Shown here piece by piece: positions 1 to 11,849 of a stretch of DNA of 64,000 nt (its first letter is position 1; the number at the start of each line of letters is the position of its first letter). The notes under the pieces are model-generated. The model worked only from the letters and a program-made list of their open reading frames with translations. It was not told the DNA's origin and made no database searches. The DNA comes from Dolomedes plantarius. Lineage: Eukaryota; Arthropoda; Arachnida; Araneae; Dolomedidae. The position numbers and the translations under genes were made by a program. The DNA lies in the NCBI GenBank assembly GCA_907164885.2, contig OU015493.1, positions 218,719,741 through 218,783,740 of the forward strand, written 5' to 3'.

Positions 1-37
1 TACCCATTATAATTCGAGTCAACTACCACCTACTCCC

Positions 38-442
38 TGCAGAATCTGTGAGAGGCGGGGTATAATAAATGCATTCCATTTGACACAAACGTGCCAGTTT
101 AGACAAAACAACCCAAGAAACACTCCTGAACGAGACTCCCCTGAATCAGAAGAACACCCACCGCAATATTGACAATTAATTGTATCCGGATACTTTCAAA
201 ATAAGGCAAGAAACTTAACCAGGAATTCCATTTCATGCGTTTTAGACACAGGATCCTCTATCTCGCTCCTTCCCCGACATTTTGTGAACCAATATGGTTT
301 TTTACCTACTAAGACTAAATTCCCAATTCATGTTAGACAAACAGATGGTACCATAAAGTTAGAAGAGAAGTGCACTATAGAATTGAAGATTGGAGAACTG
401 ATTAAGACAACTGAATTTTATATTTTGGACTCAAATTTACCA
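38..442 (+). pseudogene. Cysteine cluster and retropepsin fragment of gypsy-type pol
   Basis: One frame (codon starts 38, 41, ...) reads a CRIC-type cysteine cluster at 38-49 followed by a spaced Cys near 85, as in the zinc-binding segment before protease in this clade. The aspartic protease motif LDTGSS lies at about 242-259. The frame is broken by TGA at 170-172 and again by TGA at 443-445. The following HDLILGLPECGLF-type motif continues in the next frame from about 441, so a frameshift occurred there. Retropepsin would process the polyprotein. This copy cannot make a working enzyme. Confidence 0.65.
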
Positions 443-2452
443 TGATTTAATCCTAGGATTGCCCGAATGTGGGCTTTTTAAATTAACAATTGACTGTGAG
501 AGACGTGAAGTATGCCAACTGCAAAAGAGGATAAAATTGCAACAGAATTTACCTAAGTGCAGAATCTCGCTTCACATTAACAAAGTTAGTGAACCCGAAT
601 CAAGTCAGACCAAGTTTCCTCCAATGACTTATCCCCAACACAATTGTAATATAAATATAAATAATTCTGTAAACCGAGAAATCAAAACCTTCGACAACCA
701 AACCAAACAAATGTATCATGAAATTAGTACTGAGTTTAGTGAGTTTCCAAAGATCTCTGTGGAATCGGATGAAACACCACAGACTATCATTAATGAGAAT
801 TCTATGCTAAATTCACTACTACAGAAATTCAACCACATTTTTTCTAAAGACAAGTATGACATTGGTACAATTAGAATAGAACCTCAAAGAATCATGTTAA
901 CCTCAGAACTCCCTGTTAGCCAAAGACCATACCGTACTTCCCAAATTGAAGAGTTAGAAATCAGGAAACAAGTAGGGAAATTATTAGAAGCAGGAATAAT
1001 AAAAGAAAGCTACTCTGCGTACTCAGCACCAATAACGCTTGCCCTGAAGAGGGACGAAGGCAAAAAGACTAGACTCTGTATTGATTTTCGTAAATTAAAT
1101 GCTATTACTAAGACAGATGCTGAACCTCTCCCCAGAATTGATTGTTTGCTAGATAAATTAAGTAATGCCAAAATTTTTTCCACCCTTGATTTGACCTCAG
1201 GATACTGGCATATACCTGTTCACCCTAAAGACACTGAAAAACTTGCTTTTGCCACCAGTTTTGGCCTGTTTGAATGGTTACGCCTCCCTTTTGGACTAAA
1301 GAATGCCCCAGCTATATTTAATAGGACAATTAGACGAATTTTGGACAAACATAGAATTGATTTTGCGTGCCATTACTTTGATGATATCATAGTTTACTCA
1401 TCCTCAGAAACAGAACACATTAATCATTTAAAACGAATTTTTGAAGTTTTTCAGCAAGAATCTATTAAACTTAAGCAATCTAAATGTAAATTCATGCAAC
1501 GTAACATTAACTTTCTAGGATATGAAATTGAGAATGGCAGAATTACTCCAGATAATGTAAACATTGAAAGTATTGAAAAATTGAAACCCCCTTCCAACAT
1601 TAAAGAATTACAAAGTTTTTTGGGTTCAGTAAATGTTTATCATAAGTTCATTCCAAAATATGCACAAATAAGATTGCCATTAAATAGACTATTAAAGAAG
1701 GACATAAAGTGGGTTTGGGACCATAACTGTCAAGAATCATTTGAAAAGTTAAAAAATTTTCTTGTGTCAAAACCAATTTTACAGTTGTATAATCCAAATT
1801 TAGAGTGTCATTTGTTTGTAGATGCTTCTCAATATGCTATTGGAGCTGTGCTGAAACAGTCGGATGCTTGTAATAACTTACACCCTGTCGCGTATTTTTC
1901 TAGAACTTTAAGAGATTATGAAAAAAACTATCCCATCACGGAATTGGAATGTTTGCTATTGTGGATAGTTTTGACAAATTTTATCACTATTTACACGGGA
2001 CCAAATTCACTGTTCATACTGATCATGCTGCCCTAGTTTGGCTGAAGAATGTGAAAAACCCAAGGGGTAGATTATTCAGATGGTCGTTAAAGTTGAGCAT
2101 GTTCGAGTATGAAGTAAAATATCAAAAAGGTTCAACCAATTATGAAGCTGACATGTTATCCAGGCACCCCGTGTCTCAGCATCTCCAACACCATGTGCAC
2201 TTATTGGACTTAAATGAAATTAAGCATTATCAAAAGATGGATAATGTTTCACATAATAAATTTTCAGAAATCAATGATGTAATAGTGTATAAGAAGAATG
2301 GTATTAACAAAATTGTTGTTCCTATGTCATTAAGGTTAAAAGTTTTACAAAAAACTCATGAAGAATTTGAACCTAAGGCAGTTGAGGGATACACACACAC
2401 AAACACTAACACCTTTACAAAAACAACCAAATGTGATATATTGTATTATTAG
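441..2452 (+). pseudogene. Gypsy-type pol: RT, RNase H and truncated integrase
   Basis: Continues pol from the protease end. Seen: RT with the substrate-binding stretch LDLTSGYWHIPV (about 1180-1220), LPFGLKNAP (about 1288-1314) and the catalytic YFDD (1374-1385). RNase H starts at FVDASQYAIGAVL (about 1813) and continues after a frameshift near 1950 with VHTDHAAL and NYEADMLSRHP. The start of integrase follows, with VLQKTHEEF near 2340-2370. There the HHCC zinc-binding domain is cut after its first His, and the frame runs into unrelated sequence and a stop at 2450. No integrase core is present. No true initiation codon is visible, as expected for pol within a polyprotein. Family call is firm; subfamily (17.6/297-like) is from memory. 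Confidence 0.8.
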
Positions 2453-3004
2453 TAAGAAATTTTTGCATTTTTACATTCCATGTCATATTAAAATTTTATT
2501 GAATATTGTAATGTTACCATGATCAGCATAAGAAAACAGTTGTGTATTTTAAATCTTCATATTTTATTTTGTGAATTATTACTTATTTAATATGTTCTAA
2601 TGATAAACCTTCATTTGCCAATGGTATAGAAAGGACTATACGAAGGTTGAAAGTATTATAGTATATTAATCATATCAACATTTAATGTTCCTATATTTTT
2701 GTGTTGTAACGATTTTGAAAAGTGCCATACTCAATCCAAACTGTGATTTAAGTGCATTGATATATTTTTTTAATTTTTGTTTAGTACTAGTTTATGCTAT
2801 TTATATGTTTCATGATCTGGGCAGACACACAAAGGTGATAGTAACCAAAATTTAAATTTGTCAACCCCGAGTCAAAATTTTATTCCGAATTACTATTCAA
2901 AATTTTTATCAAAATTATTTTTTGTCTACGCGGTTCTCACCTGATGGAGGGTCTTGCTGAGGGAGCCGGCCCCTCACGCAAGTCTTTTCCGGAGGGGGGG
3001 AAAT
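2453..3004 (+). other. Internal 3' region and polypurine tract of the left-edge LTR element
   Basis: Non-coding. From about 2750 it matches, as an inverted copy, the internal region next to the 3' LTR at 53291-53590, including shared text around GGCCCCTCACGCAAGTC. A G/A-rich run (2988-3004, CCGGAGGGGGGGGAAAT) sits directly before the LTR and fits a plus-strand priming tract. Confidence 0.6.
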
Positions 3005-3651
3005 TGAAATAAATTTAAAACCCTTTTTACTTTTTAACACGCCCTTTCCAAATTCTTTATCATAACGCAACAGAATACCGTCCCCTTAACCTTTGAATCG
3101 CGACCTACATGGAAACCGAAAATAATTTATTAGTTTTTCCCCTAAGGCACGTGTGGCCAAAGCTTATATAAGCATTATATAACGGGCATCGCGAGACCAT
3201 CACCTCATATGACGCGACTTAATCACGTGTCAGTTTTTAACCAATTAAAGTTCAGCCCGCCTGAAAAACTCGCGCTTTTCTCAATAATTCCGGGGCCCTT
3301 TGTGTTCTGCCACGGTACTGTCAAGATGTAATTTTAACGCGCTGCGCCCCTTTTGTCTTTTATTTTATCCTGTGCTGTTCCGACAGCCTCGGGGCAGTGT
3401 TGAAATATGATAACCCGTTAATAAATTGACATGTGGCTTTTATGAAGTGTAACTAAAACCCTCGAAGTAATCCAAAATAAAACGACGATTTAATCAGCCT
3501 TTGGACGTCTGTGTTCCTCGTCTGGAATTTCGATTTGTTTCTCAGCCGCGTTCGACCACACGCATTGCCTTAACCGTTCGACGACTACCTTCCAAGACCT
3601 ATATTCCTTTTCATCTACCACTCTGAAGCTCCTCGACGTAAAATCATTACA
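3005..3651 (+). repeat. 3' LTR of the left-edge gypsy-type element
   Basis: Runs from TGAAATAAATTT to TCATTACA (647 bp). The start is defined by the abrupt end of the related LTR at 58046 (same terminal sequence on the minus strand) and by the preceding purine tract. The end corresponds to TGATATTACA in the related copies. TATATAA boxes occur near 3164-3181. It is clearly diverged from the copies at 52697 and 56612, so it is an old insertion or a different subfamily. Confidence 0.6.
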
Positions 3652-3845
3652 TATATTAATGATGATAATAATAATAATTAATATATGATTTATCATACAT
3701 AATTAATTTATAATTAATATATGTATGATAAATCATTACATATATTAATTATAAATCATTACATATATTAATCATTACATATATTACATATACATATATT
3801 ACATATATTAATGTCCTGTATACCACTGATATACAGGACATCCAA
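3652..3845. repeat. AT-rich stretch with a perfect 11-bp inverted repeat
   Basis: Simple AT sequence made of repeated TCATTACATATATTAAT-like words, ending in a hairpin: ATGTCCTGTAT at 3811-3821 and its exact complement ATACAGGACAT at 3831-3841 around a 9-base loop. Function unknown. Confidence 0.7.
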
Positions 3846-3924
3846 CTTTCCTGGTGCCAATTCTCCCCCTTAACCTTTTATGGGGGGGGGGATACCAAGT
3901 CTCTCAAGAATACGGACCCAAAAA

Positions 3925-3927
<3 letters not shown>

Positions 3928-3978
<51 letters not shown>
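3928..3978. repeat. (TA)n microsatellite
   Basis: Uninterrupted TA dinucleotides. The tyrosine/isoleucine-rich open frames here are artefacts of the repeat. Confidence 0.95.
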
Positions 3979-3981
<3 letters not shown>

Positions 3982-4266
3982 TCACTTTCGAAAGTCAAGC
4001 ACGGAGAGGAAAATGTCAATTTCTTTAAGCCAATCTGAATTAAAGAAGCTGAAATTTGCTGCAAAGGTAAAAGGAAGTATGCAAATATGCTAGGTAACAG
4101 CCAATCACGGTTTCGCGTCGAGAAATATGTAAAACAGGCAGTCGTATAAGAAGCCGGCATTGTGAAGGGTTAGAGGAGTTACATGTAAGTGCTCATGACA
4201 GGTGTTTAGAACATTCGTACGATTTGTTTTCAAGCTAGACGTGTTTCTATAGCTTCCAGAAGATGA

Positions 4267-4605
4267 ATGGAGGATTCTGAGCTCTGGTGGGCTGTCGGAC
4301 GCATTGAAGCAGGACAGTCTTTCACATATGTTGCTCGTTTCTTTCTGCGTTCATCATTCCGTCATGTCAAGATTATGGAAACAATTCCAAACCAGCCAAA
4401 CAGTTGTCCGGAGACCTGCAGCCGGTCGTCCAAGGGTTACGACCCCCTCGGAAGATCGATATATTGCTATTGTAGCCAAGCGGAATCGAAGATCGACCTC
4501 CACACGTGTGACATCTGTGGTTGCAGCGACCATTGGTAAGACGATATCTGCAACTACTGTTCGTCGAAGGTTACACATGAATGGTCTGTGTTATAGTTTG
4601 AGGCA
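4267..4605 (+). pseudogene. Tc1-like transposase, N-terminal fragment
   Basis: Encodes the DNA-binding half of a Tc1-family transposase: WAVGRIEAGQSFTYVARFF in one frame (4282-4340), then VHHSVMSRLWKQFQTSQ and RRPAAGRPRVTTPSEDRYI in the next frame, showing a frameshift near 4344. HTH/HNH-type homeodomain-like features and the GRPR AT-hook-like motif are visible. Homology ends after RRRLHMNGL near 4590; no catalytic domain follows, so this is a 5' scrap. It resembles a family I remember as common in spiders. No inverted repeat was identified. Confidence 0.75.
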
Positions 4606-4649
4606 GAAATGCCCAAAAACTTTAAATAAATATAAAAATAAAAAAAAGT

Positions 4650-5841
4650 TTTAGCTTAAAGTGCAGAGTCGTTATAGATAACAGGGAAGGCGGTCTATTG
4701 CCTTACTAGATAGTGAGAATAACTGGGAAAATTTAACATAAATAAGATGAACAACCTTTTCAAAAATGTGTGGTGTGTATGCCTGAAGCGAAACATACAT
4801 AAAACAAATAACTAGTTTAAAAATAACACAAGTTTATTTAGACACATAAAGAAGTTGAATTAAAACAAACAAAAATGATTCAACACATAAATACTTGCTG
4901 TAAACATACGGGATTGTAGGGAACCTTACACAGGTTCAACTGCTCGAGAATTAAAAAGAAAGTTCGGGAAGTCTTTAAAATACAGACGAACAAAAAGTTT
5001 TTTTTTTCTTCTTCTAGCTTTAACAGGAGATATTGTTAAAAACAAAACAACTCACGTTTGGTAGACCCTTGGGTGTTTTAGCGACAGCGGCAAACTTAAA
5101 AAAAAAAACAATGCTGCGTAACACCTTGCACGAGCATTAGGAATTACTGCGAGAAGAGGCACTGAACTCAGGCACGTCGGTTCACCGTCGAACCCTGGTC
5201 GAAATATAAACATCACAGGCAATGGCTTCTTGGAAATGGAACAGTTCGCATGCACAGCATACTGCTAACTGCCAAACACCGGGCACCGCCTGACTGAAGT
5301 AGTTCGCTCTACGGTACTTATCTAAGCAGGCGGATTGCGACGCTCCCTGGCGGATTTCCGAAATAATGCACATTTATTGCACTCCAGAAAACGACGTCAC
5401 ACGATGATGACAAGATGACGTCATTGTGCTGTAAACTCCGTCGACTTGCTGAGATGACGTCATTGTGCTGTAAACTCCGTCGACTTGCTGAGATGACGTC
5501 ATGGGAAAAACGAAACGTTAATGCTTTAATGACGGCTCACGAAGTAAATATTTAAGGCTAGATGGGGAGGAAAAATGCATTCCTGCTATTTTTTCTAACA
5601 CATGTCAGTATTCATTGAGGCCTGTTCCTAAAATCTAGTGTAAAAAATTAAAACATTTTGGGTTTTTAATCCTTAAAATAATTGAAAATAGAACCAAGCA
5701 TGAAACAAACAAAAAAAGGTACAGAGTGAAGTACTTTATTAGACAGCAAACATTAAAAATTAAATCACATTAAAATAATAAACATTAAAATTTTAAATCA
5801 CATCATACTGCCATTCCAACTGTCCTGGTCCAACAAATTAA
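4650..5841. other. No gene seen; contains a short tandem repeat
   Basis: I find no coding signature. Short frames around 5050-5370 have no recognisable motif. The only structured part is the 39-bp tandem repeat at 5412-5505, listed separately. Confidence 0.5.
5412..5505. repeat. 39-bp tandem repeat carrying TGACGTCA palindromes
   Basis: TGACGTCA occurs at 5416-5423, 5455-5462 and 5494-5501, exactly 39 bp apart. The intervening text (TTGTGCTGTAAACTCCG and following) is identical in the two full units. TGACGTCA is the consensus CREB/ATF-type site. Whether anything binds here is unknown. Confidence 0.8.
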
Positions 5842-6063
5842 TCAGCTAAGTGATTTCTTATATCTCTCGGCTGTCTTGTGTATGACTGGCCGGAAACACC
5901 CTCCCCAAAATGGTACATCCTGTAATGTTTTTAGTATGACAAGAGTGTCTTCAAAAGTAATTCCATCTCTTAGCCTTACAAAATTGTGAAGGACAACACA
6001 TGTTTTTACTATGTTTTCTGCAAAGTGCACTTCTACATTTTGTATTGTCTTTGTAATCTCTCT
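5842..6063 (-). pseudogene. PIF/Harbinger nuclease, C-terminal fragment
   Basis: The minus strand reads VKTCVVLHNFVRLRDGITF followed by EDTL, the well-conserved C-terminal region of PIF/Harbinger DDE transposases (the HARBI1 family), which excise and insert DNA elements. The preceding residues EITKTIQNVEVHFAENI are in the same frame to about 6063, where a Helitron copy begins at 6057. The rest of the nuclease is therefore missing, probably cut off by that insertion or by deletion. No DDE residues remain. Confidence 0.7.
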
Positions 6064-6645
6064 ATTCTAAAAAAAAGTAACTGCCGCTGTCAAAAGCTTG
6101 TCACGCTATCTCCTCCGAAACCGCTGGGGGTATGGGGTCAAGACCGATACCAATAGATGCAGAAAAATGCGGGGAAGAAAGTAAGATATGTCTCATCTTT
6201 GTCGGACTTTCAATTATTTTTAATTTTATGTTTTGTGGGAAAATATTGACTTTTTCATGTTCAGATTACGATAAGTCGCCAAAAATTAATCATAGAATTT
6301 TGATCTTTTTGCAATCTAAGACTACAGACATTTCTCCTTCAAACAAGACCTCATTTGTTTAAAAATAATTTAAAACAGACTAACATTTTCATCAAAATAT
6401 TAAACCCACTTTTTCGAGAAATATCGGCCCACATGTGGATGTAATATCGATGCTCCTCGAGTTTTTATCTTACAAAAAAAATATTGACATCATCTGGAAG
6501 ATGAAAGGTTTCTTATTCATATAACCCCCATTTCAAGTCTCTATCTTAAAATTTCGATTCTTAATTGAATTTTAAATCAGAAACAGTGATTCCCCTTCGC
6601 ATAAGGGTGACAACAGTAAATGGCTGTTACATTGCCATTTACTGT
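6057..6645 (+). mobile_element. Non-autonomous Helitron, copy A (3' end lost)
   Basis: From TCTCTCTATTCTAAAA onward it matches 21657-22250 closely (both share AAGTAACTGCCGCTGTC and GGGTATGGGGTC). Homology begins right after an A in both copies, as expected for Helitron insertion between A and T. Similarity fades near 6640; the CTAG end found in copy B is not seen here, so this copy is truncated or diverged at its 3' end. Confidence 0.6.
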
Positions 6646-6986
6646 TTGTTTTATCTCGACAGTATTCACTCTGAAAATCCTTCGAATGTTGTTACAGAAT
6701 GTATCAAAGTTTAGCTGCTGCTAGAATTATGCCTTTCGGGTGAGCGTGGCTCAAAACGTGCAGGCGGCCGAGATTGTGAATCTGAACATTTTGTCGTTTC
6801 GAAAGACCTCGAGGTAGTATGTCTGAGTTTTTTTTCTTTCTTTAGTCCTAGAAATTTTTATTTCCTTTTAATCATGACCGTTAATAAATGTATAAGAATC
6901 AAGTTTATGCATTTCACTGTTTCAATGCAAAGAATTGTGTTTATAACGATCCATACCCTAGACACATATGAATACACATATTTATG

Positions 6987-6987
<1 letters not shown>
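6646..6987. other. No gene seen
   Basis: Unclassified sequence. 6873-6930 resembles 7230-7290 imperfectly (shared ATCAAGTTTATGCATTTCACTG-like text), suggesting an old local duplication around the microsatellite. Confidence 0.4.
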
Positions 6988-7066
<79 letters not shown>

Positions 7067-7188
7067 ACACAAATATGTGTGTGCGTGTATTGAGTGAAAT
7101 TGCTCAAGCTACCCACCCTTCAAAACAGCCACTTTTTTTTCCCCGTAACCATGCCTGGCTGACTTAGAGAAGTTTCGCTCTCTCTCTC

Positions 7189-7219
<31 letters not shown>

Positions 7220-7228
7220 TTATATCTC
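6988..7228. repeat. (TA)n and CT/TA microsatellites
   Basis: A TA tract at 6988-7054 and a CT then TA tract at 7161-7228, separated by about 100 bp of unique sequence. Confidence 0.9.
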
Positions 7229-8841
7229 TATGATCATAACCATTTATATATGTATAAAAATCAAGTTTATTCATGTCACTGTTTGGACAGCGCAACACTT
7301 TTCGTGAATATCCCTCACTTAAAATGTGGTTTTGTGTTTTTTAAATTCTGGAATACATTTTGTGGTTATGCATCAAAATGTTATAGAAATAGTTTGTTGG
7401 GTGGATTAAACAGCATAACTTGTCCCATACCTAATTATCAGAAATAAAGAACCTTTCACAAGAAAGTAGACTTGATGAGGCAACTAAAATGCCTTTATTT
7501 TTCTTATTTTACATAAAAACATAGTAAAAAAGGGAGATCGATTTGATCCAATAGCTTGGAAGAAAAATATTTACAAAAATTAACCGTTGAACAACAAAAA
7601 AAAAAAAAGAAAGAATACAGATAAGCGTGTCATGAACGGGCGAAAATTAACCTACTTTAAATTTGAAAACACCTACTGTTATAATCCACCATGTGTTGGA
7701 TTATATTCTGTTGAGTATAGATTATAAAATATCCTGACGAAGCATCATTACAAAATACTTCATTGTAAGTCACGAACACATGCTACTACAGCTTACAGCA
7801 ACCGATCCACAAGTCAACTACAAGACAGTTAACAGGTTGCAGTTAGAGGGCCGATAAGACACGGTTACAGTTATTCCACACCTACTTAAACTGAATGGTA
7901 AAGATTTGGATAGGTGCAGGAAGAAATAAGGGATTCAAGCTTAATGGCTCGACAATACGTCGCTAACACATCTAAATATTAAACTTGCTGCGAAAACAGT
8001 TACTAACACAATGGATGAAAGCCCCAACACCCTCGCAGAATAGTTACTGCTTAAACAAAACCCCCCCCCACACGCTGAAGGTCAAGGTCAAGGTTATGCG
8101 TTTCATGAGGGACCTAGCAGTAAACTGAAGCAGTTAAGAGCTTTAAACCTCAATCGGAGAAGGGGGAAAAACAATCATAAAAGGGGTTTCCGAAATAAAA
8201 TTCGTCAAAAGCAACCTAGAAATGGGAAGGGGGGGGGGGGAACGCGCACGAATCAATATAGATCAATCTACATTCAGACGTGAGAGTTGAGAAAACTTTT
8301 ACACAGGATGAAAAGCGGTAAAACGGCAACGACGTTGAACCTCGACGACGAGGAAAGTCCTAGCACCGACATTTATTAAAACAAAATGGACAGGTTACAA
8401 AAAAATACAAAAATTACTGATACAATCAATATTGAAGAAATGGAGACATAGTACCGCCATCTGTCGGCATGGAGATGAACGAAAGTCGAAACTTTCCGTG
8501 TGGAGGAAAATAAATGGATAGTGAATTAAATAGGTAAAAAAATATGAAAAATAACTGGACAAAATTAAAAATTTAAGAATGGCTAGGTAAGGCAAATGGC
8601 CAACCTGACGCGTGTCCATAAAAAGGACAGGAGCAAGTAAAATTTAATTAAAATTAGTTACAAGTTGGGAAAATTTGAAAAGGCCCAAGAAAATTTTTGG
8701 AAGAACCAAATAACGAAATTGGAATATCAAGAAATTAATCTAGTGTAGTCGTAAACAAGATGAGTTTTTCGTAGAGCAAAAAAACTCTATCGATTGGGAG
8801 TGAAGCATTACGGGTTGCGGGAAGGGTATCGCAGAATGCAG
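7229..8841. other. No gene seen
   Basis: About 1.6 kb of mixed sequence with no recognisable protein or element ends. AAGGTCA is repeated in the run at 8078-8096, which looks like adjacent nuclear-receptor half-sites but has no supporting context. Confidence 0.4.
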
Positions 8842-9346
8842 TAAAGCTATGTCCACACTTTTGCGCTTTCGATTTCGCTTTTGCTTTCGCTTTCGCTTTC
8901 AACTTGCGGTTCGTCTTTCCTTTCAACTTGCTTTTAGCCCATGCTTCCCGGCTTGCCTCTAGACGCATTCGATTTGTTGTCCACACTTGTTCGACAGTTC
9001 ATTCCTCACGAGATGGAAGAGTAAGACGGTTACTGCTTTTCTTGTGATTTCGCGGAGTTTATAAGGTGATCACTATTTTTACGTAAAGCAACAAGGAATG
9101 TGAAACAAGAATAGACTACAATTTTGGTACGGTGCTCAGTCCGCTGGTTCTGGCTGTTCGGCTCGCTCTGCTCACGATCGGCCTCCGTTCCGCCGCCCCT
9201 GCTTCTTCTTCTCGCCGCTGCTTCTTCTTCTGTCTCGTCACGAATAAAGCTCAGTATTAAATGGAGCGAAAGCTTCCCATCAGCATGACGTCACGGGCGA
9301 ATAAATTATGAATAATGAGGAGGGGAAATGTAGCTCAATCTACATC

Positions 9347-9349
<3 letters not shown>

Positions 9350-9420
<71 letters not shown>
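9350..9420. repeat. (TA)n microsatellite
   Basis: Continuous TA tract directly abutting the left end of the pogo-like element at 9421. Confidence 0.95.
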
Positions 9421-9423
<3 letters not shown>

Positions 9424-10411
9424 TAACCACCGCTTATAGTGATCAGTGGTTATAAGAATCAACCGTTTATAAGAATCAATATCGCGAAAACAAAAACAAA
9501 TGTATTATTTCCATGTTAAAATTTTCGCTTTAAAGAATCAATCCACCGGTTTTAAGAATCAGTTTGCACTCTTCGCTTTCCTTTCACTTTTCAAAAAAAG
9601 CCACTTAAACCCTCAAAAGGCACAAAGTTCTTTCTTTCTTTTTTTTTTTAAAGAAAGATTGATAAGATGGGATGGAATATAGTCGTAAAATTCACCCTTT
9701 TCTTTGGTAGACATAATATAATAGTTTCCCCTTAAACACTTTAGCTAAACACAGTCCTATTAGCTTGACCCGGGGGCATCTTCACCCGACCCTTCACCGG
9801 GTCCGATATCTCTTTTCTCCACTGACAAACAAATATAGGGACTCTTTTTTCCCACCTCCCACATCCTGGTTGCGGCTTCCTGGACCCTAAAACACACAAA
9901 TCTTCAGCGAAGTGTCCACTATCACTTAGGCAAACGAGACATTAGTAGATTCAGCAAGTTATCAAATCGTGAAACGTAAGCTAGAAGGCGAATCTTCGTC
10001 TGAGACTATTAGTATTGAAAGACGTATAAACAGCCTCCTGAAAACTTCATTACACCAAACTACCATAGAAAACTTTTTCTTGCTCCCTTCCTGTAGTTGA
10101 AATGTTAAAACTGTTAAGCAGGTATGTTGTAACAAATATTGGATTTTTTTCTTCTGTCACTATAATCATGTGTATCTACTTATAGGTCTAGAAATTAAGT
10201 TGTATTTATAAAATTATAAAAAATAATTTTAATAAAAGATAATTAACGTAAATTAAAGCATATTTTATGGTAAACTATCTAATATATGTATATATATTAG
10301 GTGTGTGTGTGTGTGTGCCTGTCCAAGCACCCAAATTTCGGCTATAAGAATCAACCGCTTATATGAATCAAAAACAGTAATAACAAACATGATTCTTATA
10401 AGCGGAAATCA

Positions 10412-10414
<3 letters not shown>
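9421..10414 (+). mobile_element. pogo/Tigger-like element
   Basis: The left end CAGTAACCACCGCTTATA and the right end (minus strand) CAGTGATTTCCGCTTATA form an imperfect inverted repeat, with ATAAGAATCAACCG-type words repeated inside both ends. Insertion is next to TA sequence, as in pogo/Tigger elements. A short frame near 9970-10100 on the plus strand ends in QTTIENFF, resembling the C-terminal tail of Tigger-type transposases. The rest of the transposase is gone. Confidence 0.6.

Positions 10415-10461
<47 letters not shown>
10415..10461. repeat. (TA)n microsatellite
   Basis: TA tract abutting the right end of the pogo-like element; it may be an expanded TA target site. Confidence 0.9.
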
Positions 10462-10463
<2 letters not shown>

Positions 10464-10917
10464 GTTTGTGTGTGTGTGCACGTGCAGGGGAAAATGATCT
10501 AAATGAGAAGACTAAAAAATAAATATAAATTTAAACATAATATTTTTTATATAATACCTCAGTAATCGATTAGAGATGGTTTTTCTTATACACGTAGGTT
10601 CTACATCAATGTAGTTTGATAGAGAAATTAATAACTGGTCATACGGAATATAGAGAAGACCTATTTTTTTTATATGCCATGTTATTAGAAATAGAACTAC
10701 AATTTATAGCTTTGTTTATGAAGTAATAAAACCAAACAAATACTAAGAATAGAAAACGGTAGAATATTGCTTGATATTAAAATTCTATCTCTTAAATATA
10801 TAGTGTAAAATTACACTGGTACATTAATTTATTTCTGAATAAACGGAACATTTATATTACTTTTGAAGTATACAGAATATTTTTAAAAAATCGTTAGCTA
10901 ATCATACTATATATGTA

Positions 10918-10919
10918 TA

Positions 10920-10985
<66 letters not shown>

Positions 10986-10998
10986 TTATATGTATATA

Positions 10999-11089
<91 letters not shown>
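10918..11089. repeat. (TA)n with a (GA)n tail
   Basis: Long TA tract with a few TG interruptions (10981-11000), ending in GA repeats at 11071-11089. Confidence 0.95.
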
Positions 11090-11723
11090 TAAGTGAGTAA
11101 TCTCTTTAATATAAAGTAAAGAATTAAACCGAGACATTTACTTCTTTTCTGAACAAAGCGAGCCCCTGAAGAATTACTTTTGAATTTTCATCTACAATAA
11201 AAAAAAATTTCTACATATGTAAGAAGGGTAGAAGTATATTTTGTTATTAATGAAAATCATTCAATTTTCTTTAACATGGGGTTAAATGAAGAATACGACG
11301 ATAAAACCATGATGGACTAAAAAATGCCTACATTTAAAATGTGTCGATGATATTTAGCTTCAAATGAAAATGATACATGCAAGATCATACGCATTTGGAT
11401 GCAAGCAATGCATGACATTGGGGGGGGGGGCAGGGATTACGTCACGCAAAACGCGAATTCAGGTTGTAACCTGCTTTTATAGTACTAAAACATCTATTTT
11501 TTTTTTCAAAGTGGGTCTTTAATTCCTATGATAAGCTATGGGGAATTTTTTATTCAGTATTTTTATAATAACAAATTAGCTGGTGCATATTTTTGAAATA
11601 TTCTCCCTGTATTTCAAAAAGAAAATTTCAATCATATAGTACAAGTTTTCAAAATTTTTTTCAATTTGCTTTGTTTAAAAATACATTTAGTTTTTATTTT
11701 AAATCAATCCACATTAATTATTA

Positions 11724-11849
11724 TTAAATAATTATTTTAAATGCATTAATAATTTTATTTGTGTATGCGGAGTGGTTGACATCCCACAATGCCGGTAAAT
11801 TTCTGTAATCATCAATAAAATTTAAAATTTCTTCCGAAGACTGCGACAT
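11724..11849 (-). pseudogene. MADF (Myb/SANT-like) domain, N-terminal fragment
   Basis: From the Met at 11849 the minus strand reads MSQSSEEILNFIDDYRNLPA then LWDVNHSAYTNK, the first helix and following segment of a MADF domain (pattern: FI..YR..P.LWD..H..Y). MADF proteins bind DNA. In PIF/Harbinger transposons such a protein accompanies the nuclease, and this scrap lies just inside an inverted end at 12070-12085. The domain is cut short by a stop after about 41 residues, before the remaining helices. No other domain is seen. Confidence 0.6.

Larger units (their letters stand above)
1..3651 (+). mobile_element. Ty3/gypsy-type LTR retrotransposon, 3' portion, degenerate
   Basis: The 3' part of an LTR element whose 5' end lies outside the window. 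Reading rightwards: a cysteine cluster and protease fragment (38-442), RT-RNase H with the first part of integrase (441-2395), an internal 3' region (2453-2987), a polypurine tract (2988-3004) and a 3' LTR (3005-3651). Its 3' internal segment (about 2750-3004) and LTR match the reverse complement of about 53100-53590, which fixes the LTR boundaries. The integrase core is missing, so the copy is internally deleted as well as frameshifted. Orientation follows from pol being upstream of the tract and the LTR. Confidence 0.75.

Noticed and set aside
2923..3651. LTR start at TGTCTACGC (and TGTTACGC at 53371)
   Set aside because: TG...CA ends looked plausible, but the sister LTR stops at TGAAAT (58046) and a polypurine tract precedes that point, so the LTR starts at 3005 and 53290.
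8078..8096. Direct AAGGTCA repeats as a nuclear-receptor response element
   Set aside because: Two adjacent half-sites without promoter or gene context are not enough.
8735..8986. Lys/Ala-rich minus-strand frame (KAKAKAKSK)
   Set aside because: It is the translation of the GCGAAA hexamer array at the transposon end, not a protein gene.
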